Positions 1 through 8,465 of a stretch of DNA of 41,607 bases are shown piece by piece. The stretch lies in contig CAJXNL010000018.1 in assembly GCA_913057195.1 (NCBI GenBank), positions 1 to 41,607 of the forward strand, given 5' to 3'. The notes beneath the pieces are model-generated. The model searched no databases, was not told the origin of the DNA, and was given only the letters and a program-made list of their open reading frames with translations. Position numbers and translations under genes: made by a program. The DNA comes from an uncultured Wenzhouxiangella sp. (lineage in GTDB: Bacteria; Pseudomonadota; Gammaproteobacteria; Xanthomonadales; Wenzhouxiangellaceae). Within the stretch, counting starts at the first letter, position 1. Each line of letters opens with the position of its first letter.

Positions 1-11
1 AGGCCAGCAGC

Positions 12-35
12 GGCTTGGGTGCTTTCTCCCAAGCC
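12..35 (-). other. 5' stem-loop of an outgoing transcript
   Basis: A perfect 8-bp inverted repeat (GGCTTGGG / CCCAAGCC) with an 8-nt loop. On the minus strand it begins about one or two bases after the start point predicted for the promoter at 44-71, so the outgoing RNA would begin with a stem-loop. No T-run follows on either strand, so it is not an intrinsic terminator for argH. The transcript it belongs to lies beyond the left edge and cannot be identified. Confidence 0.45.
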
Positions 36-43
36 AGCCCGCC

Positions 44-71
44 ATTATAGGCGAATAATTGCCGGGGTCAA
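44..71 (-). promoter_or_regulatory. Strong sigma70 promoter facing off the left edge
   Basis: Read on the minus strand: a -35 box TTGACC (66-71), a 16-bp spacer and a perfect -10 box TATAAT (44-49), followed by a GC-rich discriminator (GGCGGGC). This is the best promoter match in the window. It lies downstream of the argH stop and points the same way, so it serves a gene to the left. GC-rich discriminators are typical of stringently controlled stable-RNA promoters, so an rRNA, tRNA or small RNA gene is an attractive but unproven guess. Confidence 0.7.
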
Positions 72-100
72 TAGGTCGGTCGCGAAAAATGCCCGCCCGC

Positions 101-1417
101 TTAATCAGCCGGCGGCAGCCAGTGCCGAAGGCGCGCCTCCAAAGTCTCCAGCATCAACGCGCCACACGCGCCAGGGGAGGTCCGCGCTGCAATGCTGTCG
201 ATGGCTGAGCGCTGCTCCAATGCGGCCAGATCATCCGCGACCATTCGATACGCGGCCCGAAAGGTCGCGCCATCTCGCACCGCCTCATTGGCGACATCGG
301 TCGCGTGCAGGCTCGCGCCCACGGCCTCGGCCATGCGCTCAAAGTCCCACCTCAGCCCGTCCAGCAGCCGCGGCAGCAGCGCCAAACCATCCAAGGGGCG
401 GCCAAACGCCCTCAACACTGGCGCTTTGGTGTCTTGCAGGTCGCGCTGATAACCCGACGGCAAGCTCAACACGGCCTCCAATTCAGCGCGCGCACCGACC
501 ACGGTGGCGTGCATTGAACGCAGCAGCTCCACCCCATCGGGGTTGTGCTTATTGGGCATGATCGATGACCCGGTACAAAAAGCATCAGGGATCGTCACAT
601 AACCAAACTCTTGACTGGCATATAGACTCAAGTCCCAACACAGTCGTCGGATGTCGCCAGTGACCGATGACAGCGCATCGATCGCACGAAGCTCGACCTT
701 GCCACGGCTGTTTTGGGCCGCTTGAGGATTAATGACCAGACGATCAAACCCCAGCGCATCGGCGGCCCCTTGCCGATCAAGCGCAATGTTGACGCCAAAG
801 CCAGAAGCCGTGCCCAGGGGCGATGCGTCCAGCCAGTCTCGAATATGGCAAACCAAAGCCAGATCGTCGATGAATGCCTCGGCGTGACCTGCCCACCAAA
901 GCCCCAACGACGATGGCATGGCCTGCTGCAGGTGAGTGTGCCCAGGCATGGGCCTCTCAGCCTCCTGCGCGGCGCGGTCCAAACACACACGCGCCACCGC
1001 GCCGGCACTTTCAGCAACGCGTTGAAGCCTGTCTTTCAGATAGAGCCGAACGGCCACGGCCACCTGGTCATTGCGGCTGCGTCCGGTGTGGATGCGGCCA
1101 CCCACCTCACCCAGTTCGGACACCAGCCAGTGCTCGATGGCTGAATGCCCGTCTTCAAACCGCTCATCCAATAAAAATTCGCCGGCGTGCCAGGCCGCCT
1201 CCAGCGCGTCTAAGCGCTCGCACAAGGCATCGGCATCGGCTTGTGACAATATCCCCACACGTGCCAAACCCTCCGCGTGGGCACGGCTGGCTCGAATATC
1301 GAACTCAAACAGCGCCCGATCAAGCACCACATCGGATCCTGCAAGAAAGTCCATCACCGCCTCATCGGTCGCGGTGGTGGCCTTTTGCCAAAGCACGTTG
1401 ATGTCGTCACGCTCCAT
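101..1417 (-). CDS. argH: Argininosuccinate lyase
   Basis: Last step of arginine synthesis: splits argininosuccinate into arginine and fumarate in the cytoplasm. The 438-residue protein shows the fumarase/aspartase superfamily motifs: HTGRSRNDQ (110-118), GHTHLQ (159-164) with the catalytic-region His, and the signature loop GSSIMPNKHNPD (283-294). It is slightly shorter than the usual 450-460 residues, as in the Xanthomonas form. The ATG is preceded by GGAG about 11 nt upstream. It is the last gene of the minus-strand arginine cluster, separated from argC by a 176-base spacer that the tight junctions elsewhere in the cluster lack. No intrinsic terminator is visible after its stop; a new promoter begins there instead. 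Confidence 0.96.
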   Translation of the reverse strand: MERDDINVLWQKATTATDEAVMDFLAGSDVVLDRALFEFDIRASRAHAEGLARVGILSQADADALCERLDALEAAWHAGEFLLDERFEDGHSAIEHWLVSELGEVGGRIHTGRSRNDQVAVAVRLYLKDRLQRVAESAGAVARVCLDRAAQEAERPMPGHTHLQQAMPSSLGLWWAGHAEAFIDDLALVCHIRDWLDASPLGTASGFGVNIALDRQGAADALGFDRLVINPQAAQNSRGKVELRAIDALSSVTGDIRRLCWDLSLYASQEFGYVTIPDAFCTGSSIMPNKHNPDGVELLRSMHATVVGARAELEAVLSLPSGYQRDLQDTKAPVLRAFGRPLDGLALLPRLLDGLRWDFERMAEAVGASLHATDVANEAVRDGATFRAAYRMVADDLAALEQRSAIDSIAARTSPGACGALMLETLEARLRHWLPPAD

Positions 1418-1593
1418 AATGGTTATTGCTCCATACCCACTCGCCAGATGATCAGACGTGCGCGTCTGCCGCTCGGGCCATCACACACCGATCCCCAACG
1501 GCCGAGCGCCTTACCATGGATCATCATCGCTTCGGCCGATCAAAAGATCAAGACAGGCCTCATCACCCCACCGCTTTTCAGAAGCAGCCGAAC
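1418..1593 (-). other. argC-argH spacer with micro-ORF and hairpin
   Basis: 176 bases between two genes of one transcription unit. On the minus strand there is an ORF of 34 codons (1527 to 1423, ATG ATG start, TAA stop just before the argH ATG) with no recognisable product. There is also a perfect 6-bp stem with a 4-nt loop (CAGACG TGCG CGTCTG, 1453-1468). No convincing promoter or terminator is seen. It could be an mRNA-processing or translation-coupling leader for argH, or a decayed gene. Confidence 0.35.
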
Positions 1594-2568
1594 TCAACCG
1601 CCTGGCGTGGCGACCCGATCCAATCCTGACAACGCCCCAAGCCCCAAACTCACATTGATGTTTTGCATGGCTTGGCTGGCCGCCCCTTTTAAGAGGTTGT
1701 CTAACACCACCACAAAACTTACAGACCTGGCATCCCGTGCATCGACGCTGACCCCGCCAAGCATTGCCCGTGCCGACCCGGCCACCTGGCGTATCTCAGG
1801 CACATCGGCCACCACCTCAATCAATGGCGCGTCGGCATACACCTGGCGCCACCGATCCAACAGTGTCTGTGCCTCAACCGGCGCTTTGAATTGCGCTCGA
1901 ATGGTGACCGACAGCCCCCGAAAAAACGGCGCCACGTGCGGATGAAACGCCACATCCCGACCGAGCCGATGGGAGATTTCTTGCTCGTGAACGTGCCCGG
2001 TGAGCTGATACGGCATCAGATTATTCGCCAATCGCTCGGGATCATTCCGCGGCGAAGGGGTCTTGCCTGCGCCGCTGTGACCAGAAACCCCAAACACCAC
2101 CGGTGGCGCATCCAGGTCATCGGCCAGCGGGACCAAGGCCAACCCCGCGGCGGTGGCGTAGCACCCAGGATTGGCAATCCGTCGGGCTCCTACCAGATCT
2201 GACCGGTGCAGCTCGGTCAGCCCGTACACCCAGTCGTTGTCGAAACGATGATCCGCACTGAAATCAATGATCACCGCCTCAGGATGCGCCGCCTCAATCG
2301 CCGCCACCCAGGGCTTGGACTGGTCGTTGGGCAACGCCATCACCCAAATGTCAGCATCAACAGCCCGCACCCCATCAGGCGCCAAGGCGACCAGAGTGTC
2401 GCCCGCTTCCGGCCAGTCAGGATCAATCTCGGTGATCGGCAACCCCGCCTGGCTTGATGAGCTCGCCAGGGCCAAAGCCATTTGAGGGTGTTCGCGGACC
2501 AAAGGCAAAAAACTCATGCCGGTATAGCCACGGCCCCCAATCAGTGCCAGGCGATGGCGCTCAGTCAT
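1594..2568 (-). CDS. argC: N-acetyl-gamma-glutamyl-phosphate reductase
   Basis: Reduces N-acetylglutamyl phosphate to the semialdehyde with NADPH, the third step of arginine synthesis. The 324-residue protein has the N-terminal nucleotide-binding loop GGRGYTG (11-17), the active-site cysteine in NPGCYATA (Cys136), the GHSGAGK segment (163-169) and the GHVHEQE histidine region (191-197). The start at 2568 is chosen because family members begin a few residues before the GGxGYTG loop. It overlaps the end of argB/A by 8 bases (ATGACTGA), implying translational coupling. An upstream in-frame start at 2613 would add 15 residues inside argB/A and is less likely. Confidence 0.95.
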   Translation of the reverse strand: MTERHRLALIGGRGYTGMSFLPLVREHPQMALALASSSSQAGLPITEIDPDWPEAGDTLVALAPDGVRAVDADIWVMALPNDQSKPWVAAIEAAHPEAVIIDFSADHRFDNDWVYGLTELHRSDLVGARRIANPGCYATAAGLALVPLADDLDAPPVVFGVSGHSGAGKTPSPRNDPERLANNLMPYQLTGHVHEQEISHRLGRDVAFHPHVAPFFRGLSVTIRAQFKAPVEAQTLLDRWRQVYADAPLIEVVADVPEIRQVAGSARAMLGGVSVDARDARSVSFVVVLDNLLKGAASQAMQNINVSLGLGALSGLDRVATPGG

Positions 2569-3889
2569 GGCGGGTCTCACCGTCCACCCAACCGGCGCTG
2601 CGTTGCTGAGCATCGGTCACCCACTTATCGAAACACGCTCCACTGTCAACGCCCACACCAAACACCACCCAGCCCCCCCGGCGCATGCTCATCTCACACT
2701 GCTGGAAATACCAGCCGTTGATTGGGTTGTTGATCCGCGACCGCCAATACATCGCTTCAAATCGCTCGCGCAGCGCACTCCACAACGCGGCGCCAAGGCC
2801 CTCACCTTGAGCTTCGGGCGTGACCACGATCTTGTCGAGATAGGCCACGCCATCGACCCCCTCACAAATCAACGCCGCCGCGCGATCACTCTCAGCCACC
2901 AACCAGCCGCGCACCACCCGCTCAGCCAACCAGTCCTCGCGCAAACGCCGCTGGAAGCTGGCTTCAAACAGCCCTTCGACAGCCTGTTGACGTTCGCCGT
3001 CCAAAGCGGTGTGCCACTCGATCATCTCGCCGCGGCGGATCAAAGTGCCCGCCCCGGTGTGGGTGAACAACTCGCGAGTCAACTTCGGCGCGGAGGTGAT
3101 CGACACCGAGGTGTCGCTGGGCAAGCGCTCGAGCATGGTCGCGATGGTCTTGAGCTTCAGCGCCATCCCCGAGTGCACCCAATCGCTTTGCATAAGGCGA
3201 TCGAAGTCTGCGCTGAGGTTAATGGCAGAAATAATGCCCCCATCCGGACCCAACAGGCCGCCCGTCTCGGTCAAGAAAATCACCTTGTGGGGTGCGACCG
3301 CCCACACCAGCTCTTGGGCGGCCATATCGGCATTGATGTTCATCATCTGCCCCGAGGGTGACTCACCCAGACAAGCCAGCACTGGCAGCGCACCGGCACG
3401 AATCGCGGCACTCAACGGCTCGAGCACCACCTCGTCGACCTCACCGACCAACCCCAAATGATCTGGGTCGGCCAAATGGGACTTAAATACCCCGTGAAGC
3501 ACCCCCCGGGCTTTAACCCCGCGCGACTCCAAGGCATCAATTAACCGCGTATTGGCCTCATAAATAATGGGTCGCACCACCGCCATCACCGCCTCGGTGG
3601 TGACCCTCAATCCGTCGTGTTTTTCCACGGTCAAGCCGGCCTCACGCATCGCCTCATCGAGCTGGGGCCCTGCGCCGTGGAGCACAATCGGCGTCAGGCC
3701 CAACTGGTGCAAAAACGCCAGCGCCGAGGCCAGCGCGTCAATGTCATCACGTAAGACGGCCCCGCCCACTTTCACCACCGCAAAGCGCGTCTGGTCCACT
3801 CTGGAAAACTGCTTAAGGTATTGACGCGCCTCACGGCTGGAGCCCAACTGGCCCAGAAGCTCGATCACCGTGGCGCGGACATCCGTCAT
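2561..3889 (-). CDS. argB: Bifunctional N-acetylglutamate kinase/synthase
   Basis: A 442-residue fusion covering the first two steps of arginine synthesis: acetylation of glutamate and phosphorylation of acetylglutamate. Residues 1-290 are an amino-acid kinase domain with VKVGGAVL (39-46) and the substrate loop HGAGPQ (71-76). About 300-440 is a GNAT-type acetyltransferase domain of the vertebrate-NAGS/DUF619 class, recognised by YWRSRINNPIN from 381. This is the NAGS-K arrangement known from Xanthomonas, Xylella and Maricaulis. No separate argA or argJ is present in the window, which fits. The ATG shares ATGA with the argE' stop. Feedback inhibition by arginine is expected from the family, not shown here. 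Confidence 0.93.
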   Translation of the reverse strand: MTDVRATVIELLGQLGSSREARQYLKQFSRVDQTRFAVVKVGGAVLRDDIDALASALAFLHQLGLTPIVLHGAGPQLDEAMREAGLTVEKHDGLRVTTEAVMAVVRPIIYEANTRLIDALESRGVKARGVLHGVFKSHLADPDHLGLVGEVDEVVLEPLSAAIRAGALPVLACLGESPSGQMMNINADMAAQELVWAVAPHKVIFLTETGGLLGPDGGIISAINLSADFDRLMQSDWVHSGMALKLKTIATMLERLPSDTSVSITSAPKLTRELFTHTGAGTLIRRGEMIEWHTALDGERQQAVEGLFEASFQRRLREDWLAERVVRGWLVAESDRAAALICEGVDGVAYLDKIVVTPEAQGEGLGAALWSALRERFEAMYWRSRINNPINGWYFQQCEMSMRRGGWVVFGVGVDSGACFDKWVTDAQQRSAGWVDGETRHD

Positions 3890-4995
3890 GCGCTCACCGC
3901 CACGTTGTTCATGGCTCGATAAATCCCCAAAGCACGATTGAGCTCAGCCACCGACACCCACTCATCGGCGGTGTGGGCTTGAGCAATGTCGCCTGGCCCC
4001 AGCACCAACACTGGCCAACCGGCCTGTGAAAACAGCGCCGCTTCTGTCCAAAACGCCACCGGCGCACCCACTGTAAGCGCAGTGGTGGCCTTGACGCGCG
4101 CACAAAACCCCAGCGCTGCCTCAGAGGTTTGTCCCGCCGCAGGCAGCGGCGACCCAGAAAATGGGATCTCCCAATCGGCCCAAGCGTGTGCCCCACCTAG
4201 ATTTTTAACGGTCTCAAAAAACGCTTCGTTGCTTTGCCCTGGGGCCAAGCGGGCACTGTAATGGAGCCTGGCCTCAGGCGCGATGACATTGGACTTGGTC
4301 CCACCTGAAATCAACCCGACGTTAAACCCGCTGGGCTGATTGGCCTCGTTCATGGCTTGGGTGTAGGTCAACGTCGCGCTCAGCCACTGGGCCAAGCGAT
4401 GGTTGGCATTGTCGGCCAGTGCGCGCGGCTCGGATGAGTGCCCCGCCTGGCCTTGAATCACGCCTTTGACCGATAAGAACCCACGATGCTCGGTGATCGC
4501 CTCACACAGGGTTGGCTCACAAACCACCACCTGCTCGATGCCGTCAAGGGGCTGGTCGAGGTAGCGTTGAACACAACAACTGCCCGCGCCTTCTTCGTCG
4601 GTGGTCAGCAACAGGGCCATGTCTTGACCGCCGTCCTCACCATCGTCTTCGGCCAGGGTCAGCAAGCACGCCGCCGCCCCTTTGATGTCGCACACCCCTC
4701 GGCCAAACGCCAACCCATCATCCAGCGTCAAGTCCAGGGCCGGCCGTGTCCATCCCTCGCCAATCGGCACAGTGTCCAAGTGACAATTAAACAGCAGCTT
4801 AGGTGCGCCGCGGGTGGCCAAGATGTTGATGTGGCCGTCGCCAAAGTCGTCCACCCGCACCTCAAACCCAGCGCGTTCCAACACCGAGACGGGGTATGTG
4901 ATCAGCGCATCATTGGCCGAAAAGGCTCTCGGAGGGTTTTGGCTGTCTTGGCTGACCAAGTGCGCCAAATGATGGAGGATGCGGGCCTCACTCAC
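3886..4995 (-). CDS. argE': N-acetylcitrulline deacetylase (ArgE')
   Basis: M20-family zinc amidohydrolase predicted to remove acetate from N-acetylcitrulline, giving citrulline for ArgG. With a GTG start at 4995 it has 369 residues, close to the Xanthomonas enzyme (about 366). Visible metal-site motifs are CHLDTVP (His72), VCDIKGAAA (Asp103), TTDEEG (Glu134/135), CEPT and a late GDIAQAHTADEW histidine. Motifs such as NPPRA near residue 20, FWTEAALFS and GPGDIAQAHTADE match Xanthomonas ArgE' rather than enterobacterial ArgE. Neighbouring argF' supports acetylcitrulline as substrate. The GTG lies 5 nt after the argG stop; an upstream ATG at 5082 would overlap argG by 82 bases and adds residues unlike the family. 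Confidence 0.88.
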   Translation of the reverse strand: MSEARILHHLAHLVSQDSQNPPRAFSANDALITYPVSVLERAGFEVRVDDFGDGHINILATRGAPKLLFNCHLDTVPIGEGWTRPALDLTLDDGLAFGRGVCDIKGAAACLLTLAEDDGEDGGQDMALLLTTDEEGAGSCCVQRYLDQPLDGIEQVVVCEPTLCEAITEHRGFLSVKGVIQGQAGHSSEPRALADNANHRLAQWLSATLTYTQAMNEANQPSGFNVGLISGGTKSNVIAPEARLHYSARLAPGQSNEAFFETVKNLGGAHAWADWEIPFSGSPLPAAGQTSEAALGFCARVKATTALTVGAPVAFWTEAALFSQAGWPVLVLGPGDIAQAHTADEWVSVAELNRALGIYRAMNNVAVSA

Positions 4996-5000
4996 GCCGC

Positions 5001-6200
5001 TCAGCCCCGCCGAACTTTGGCAGCCAAGGTTGAACTTTGTCCCAGCAGTTTGACAAACCCATGAGCCTCCTCGGGCGTCCAATCCGCCGACTGGGCGTAT
5101 ACCGCATTGGGGTCGGCCAACAGATATTTCGAGCCGACCGACACCGCCTGGATCTCGCCCCCTTGGGTGGCCAACCGAACCACGCCGGTGACATATTCGT
5201 TCGCACTTTTTAAGTACGCCTCCAGGTCTTTTTTATGCGGCTCATAGAAAAATCCGGTGTAGACCAGCTCCGCCCAGCGCGCGGCCACGGTGCGGTGAAA
5301 CTGGTTTTGGAGCTTGGTGTTCACCGCCTCCATCAATGCGCGATGAGCGACCATCAAACCATCGACACCCGGGCACTCAAAAACAATCCGACCTTTCAAA
5401 CCGATGGACACATCGCCCGTGTAGATGTGTCGACCGACCCCATAGGCCCCAAGGGCCTCATTGAGCGTTGCCAACAGCTCAGGGCCTGACATCGGCTCAC
5501 CGTCTAAACTCACCGCCTGGCCCTCTTTAAACCCGATGGTCAGCGCCAGAGGTGCATCAGGCCAATCAGTTCTGGGCTTGCACCACACGTGGGTGTCGTC
5601 ACCAGGCACACCAAAAGCATCAATCTCTTGGCCTGACAAAGTCACCCCCAGAAGGTTTTCGTTGATCGAATAGCGTGCGTTGGACTCAGGCACGTCGATG
5701 CCGGCTTCCGCCATCAAGCCAATTTCATGTTGGCGCACATCTTGCGTGTGGCGCTGCAGCTCACGAATCGGCGCGTGAATGGTGTAATCGCCCAACGAGC
5801 GGACCGTTTGATCAAACCTCAACTGGTCATTGCCCATGCCCGTGCACCCGTGAGCGAAATGGTGCGTGCCCAGTCGGTCGGCCAGCTGCAAACACTCAGC
5901 AACGATCACATAGCGGTCTGAACACAGCATGGGGTATTGATCGAGCATCCGAGCGCCGGACCACAGCAGCGGCACGACAAACTGATCCCACAGCGGCGTT
6001 GAGGCATCCAGCGTGTGATGTGCCACCGCGCCCAGTTCGAGGGCGCGCTGTTCAATCCAGTCTTTTTGAGACGACGAGATGCCCCCGGTATCGACAAAGG
6101 CCGTGTGAACGTCAAAGCCTTCTTTTCGTAGGGCAAGCACACAGTAACTGGTGTCCAAACCGCCGGAGAAGGCCAACACAATCGTGGGTTGATTTGACAT
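5001..6200 (-). CDS. argG: Argininosuccinate synthase
   Basis: Joins citrulline and aspartate with ATP to give argininosuccinate, in the cytoplasm. The 399-residue protein has the ATP-pyrophosphatase loop SGGLDTS (12-18) near the N-terminus, and motifs such as HGCTGMGNDQLRF, YSINENLLG and GRHIYTGDVSIGLKGR. The length is normal for the shorter (about 400-residue) class. It starts 23 bases after argF' and ends 5 bases before argE', so its substrate arises from the product of the gene on either side: acetylcitrulline from ArgF' is deacetylated by ArgE' to citrulline. The ribosome-binding site is weak. Confidence 0.96.
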   Translation of the reverse strand: MSNQPTIVLAFSGGLDTSYCVLALRKEGFDVHTAFVDTGGISSSQKDWIEQRALELGAVAHHTLDASTPLWDQFVVPLLWSGARMLDQYPMLCSDRYVIVAECLQLADRLGTHHFAHGCTGMGNDQLRFDQTVRSLGDYTIHAPIRELQRHTQDVRQHEIGLMAEAGIDVPESNARYSINENLLGVTLSGQEIDAFGVPGDDTHVWCKPRTDWPDAPLALTIGFKEGQAVSLDGEPMSGPELLATLNEALGAYGVGRHIYTGDVSIGLKGRIVFECPGVDGLMVAHRALMEAVNTKLQNQFHRTVAARWAELVYTGFFYEPHKKDLEAYLKSANEYVTGVVRLATQGGEIQAVSVGSKYLLADPNAVYAQSADWTPEEAHGFVKLLGQSSTLAAKVRRG

Positions 6201-6223
6201 GGCTAAAGACAGGGTCCTTTGCG

Positions 6224-7243
6224 TTAGGGGTTCATCAACTTCAGCATCAGCGCTTTTTGGACGTGCAGCCGGTTTTCGGCCTCATCAATCGCCACACAAT
6301 AATCGGCATCCATGACACCGTCGGTGGCTTTGATGTTGCGCCGCAGCGGCAGACAGTGCGAAAACCGGGCGCGCTGAGTCATTGCCATTTTGGCCTCATC
6401 CACTCTAAAGTGGCGAAACGGCGCTCGCAACTTGGCCTCTTCGTCGGGCTGTCCATACATTGGCAACGCGCCCCAGCTTTTGGCGTAGACAAAATGAGCT
6501 CCGGCATACGCCGATTCGATGTCACTGGTCACTTCAAAATCTGCGCCCGTGGCTTCGGCGTAGCGCTGGGCCGCTTCCATAAACTGGGGGTCCAACCGAT
6601 AAGCGTCATCGGGAATCAGCAAGGTGGTGTCCAAACCAAACTGGGTGGCGGCCATGAGCGCTGAATTGGCCACGGCGGTGTTCAACGGTTTTGGGTGCCA
6701 CGTCCAGGTGAGAACAAATTTCTTGCCAAACCGCGTGCCTTCGGGTGGGCCCAAGTGGTCTTGGAGCGTGCGCATCATTGCCAGCTCTTGGCACGGATGC
6801 ACGATGGTTTCCATATTGATCACGGGCACGCTGGCGTGTTCGGCCAGCGCGCGGATCACTCGATCTTGGCGATCTTGGGACCAGTCTTGAAACAGTGGAA
6901 AAGCGCGAAGCGCGATTGCATCACAATAGCGAGACAACACCCCCGCAACTTCACATATGTGCTCTTCGGCCTCACCGTCCATCACCACCCCAGGCTCGAA
7001 CTCGATGCCCCAGGCGGCTTTGCCTGGCTCAAGCACGACCGCGTGCGCGCCCAATTGATAAGCGCCGATCTCAAATGAGCTTCGGGTGCGCAGCGAGGGG
7101 TTTAAGAACATCAGCGCGATGCTTTTGCCGCGCAGGTCATCGCGAATGGGATCAGACCGCAGCCGCCCAGCCTCATCGATGAGCTGCTGGAGCTCATCAC
7201 GAGACCAGTCCAGCGTGGTTAAAAAATGTCGAACCGATGTCAT
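6224..7243 (-). CDS. argF': N-acetylornithine carbamoyltransferase (ArgF')
   Basis: Transfers a carbamoyl group from carbamoyl phosphate to N-acetylornithine, replacing the usual ornithine transcarbamylase. The 339-residue protein has the carbamoyl-phosphate motif PSLRTRSSFE (49-58), HPCQELA and HCLPLRRNIKATD, including the lysine (in NIKATD) corresponding to the carboxylated lysine of the Xanthomonas enzyme. The loop EAEEH (91-95) keeps the glutamate (Glu93) that matches Glu92 of the Xanthomonas enzyme and favours acetyl over succinyl substrates. The ATG at 7243 is chosen to match the family start (MxxxHFL); a longer reading from 7351 would run back into tyrS. It begins 7 bases after the tyrS stop. 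Confidence 0.93.
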   Translation of the reverse strand: MTSVRHFLTTLDWSRDELQQLIDEAGRLRSDPIRDDLRGKSIALMFLNPSLRTRSSFEIGAYQLGAHAVVLEPGKAAWGIEFEPGVVMDGEAEEHICEVAGVLSRYCDAIALRAFPLFQDWSQDRQDRVIRALAEHASVPVINMETIVHPCQELAMMRTLQDHLGPPEGTRFGKKFVLTWTWHPKPLNTAVANSALMAATQFGLDTTLLIPDDAYRLDPQFMEAAQRYAEATGADFEVTSDIESAYAGAHFVYAKSWGALPMYGQPDEEAKLRAPFRHFRVDEAKMAMTQRARFSHCLPLRRNIKATDGVMDADYCVAIDEAENRLHVQKALMLKLMNP

Positions 7244-7250
7244 CACGCCA

Positions 7251-8465
7251 TTACACCACAGCCACTTTTTTAATGCGGCGTTTGCCGACCTGCACCACGC
7301 CCTCGAATCCTGGCGACAGCTGCATGCTTCGATCGCTGACGCGTTCGCCATCGATTTTCACTGCCCCTTGTTGGATCATCCGAAATGCATCGGAATTGGA
7401 CGCTGTGAGCCCCGCCTGAGTGAGCGCGGCAGCAATGCCGATGGCGCCATCGCTGGCGGCCACCTCGACTGACTCCAGATCATCAGGCAGCCCGCCTTGT
7501 TGAAACCGGGCAATGAAGGCCGCTTGGGCGCGCTCGCCCGAGCCTTCGCCGTGGAAGCGCTCAACAATCTCGTTGGCCAAAACAAACTTGATGTCTCTGG
7601 GATTCACGCCGCCATCGACCTGCGCTTTGTATTCAGCAATGGCGTCGTTGGATTGAAAACTTAAAAGCTCAAAATAGCGCCACATCAGCTCATCTGAAAT
7701 GCTCATCACCTTGCCAAACATCTCGTCGGGCGCATCGGTAATGCCAATGGTGTTGCCCAAAGATTTGGACATTTTCTGAACCCCATCGGTGCCCTCGAGC
7801 AAGGGCCATGTGATGATGCACTGCGGCCGTTGGCCCGCTTGAGATTGAAGCTGGCGACCCACCAACAAATTAAACTTTTGATCGGTGCCCCCCATTTCAA
7901 TGTCAGCGTTCAATGCCACCGAGTCATGTCCTTGGACCAGAGGGTATAAAAATTCATGGATGGCGATGGGCTGGTGGGCCCGGTAGCGCTTTTCGAAATC
8001 ATCACGCTCGAGCATCCGTGCGACGGTGTGTTGAGACGCCAAGCGGATCATATCGGCCGACGTCATCTTTGAAAACCATTCGGAGTTGAACCGAACCTCA
8101 GTCAGCTCAGGGTCTAGGATTTTGAATACCTGCTCGGCGTAAGTTTGGGCGTTGGCTTTGATGTCGTCTTCACTCAAAGGCTGACGGGTGACGTTTTTTC
8201 CGGTGGGGTCACCAATCATGCCGGTAAAATCGCCAATCAAAAATACCGCCGTGTGGCCCGCGTCTTGGAAACGGCGCATGGCGTTGATGATGACGGTGTG
8301 ACCCAAATGAAGATCAGGCGCGGTCGGGTCAAACCCCACTTTGACACGCAAAGGGGTGTCGTCGGTCAAGCGATCCTGAAGCTCATCACGCTGAATGATC
8401 TCCTCGGCCCCGCGGGTCAGTTCATCAATCAAGGCCGAGTTGTCATGCTCAGTGGTCGTGTTCAT
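7251..8465 (-). CDS. tyrS: Tyrosyl-tRNA synthetase
   Basis: Charges tRNA-Tyr with tyrosine. The 404-residue class I synthetase has HLGH (53-56, the HIGH motif), the tyrosine/ATP-site region GGTDQKFN (192-199) and an exact KMSKS (231-235). A C-terminal S4-like RNA-binding domain covers about 340-404. This is the TyrZ-like subtype found in Pseudomonas. The start at 8465 fits family length; an in-frame ATG at 8546 would add 27 unconserved residues across the intergenic palindrome. It is the first gene of the minus-strand unit leading directly into argF', so arginine genes may depend on the tyrS promoter. No T-box or other leader structure is recognised. Confidence 0.94.
   Translation of the reverse strand: MNTTTEHDNSALIDELTRGAEEIIQRDELQDRLTDDTPLRVKVGFDPTAPDLHLGHTVIINAMRRFQDAGHTAVFLIGDFTGMIGDPTGKNVTRQPLSEDDIKANAQTYAEQVFKILDPELTEVRFNSEWFSKMTSADMIRLASQHTVARMLERDDFEKRYRAHQPIAIHEFLYPLVQGHDSVALNADIEMGGTDQKFNLLVGRQLQSQAGQRPQCIITWPLLEGTDGVQKMSKSLGNTIGITDAPDEMFGKVMSISDELMWRYFELLSFQSNDAIAEYKAQVDGGVNPRDIKFVLANEIVERFHGEGSGERAQAAFIARFQQGGLPDDLESVEVAASDGAIGIAAALTQAGLTASNSDAFRMIQQGAVKIDGERVSDRSMQLSPGFEGVVQVGKRRIKKVAVV

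Noticed and set aside
19-561. Open frame of 180 codons on the plus strand
   Set aside because: It runs antisense through argH, is Pro/Arg/Ala-rich, has no family motif, and arises from the GC-rich codon pattern of argH.
5675-6664. Open frame of 329 codons on the plus strand
   Set aside because: Antisense to argG and argF', spans their junction, and shows no domain; both genes on the other strand are certain.
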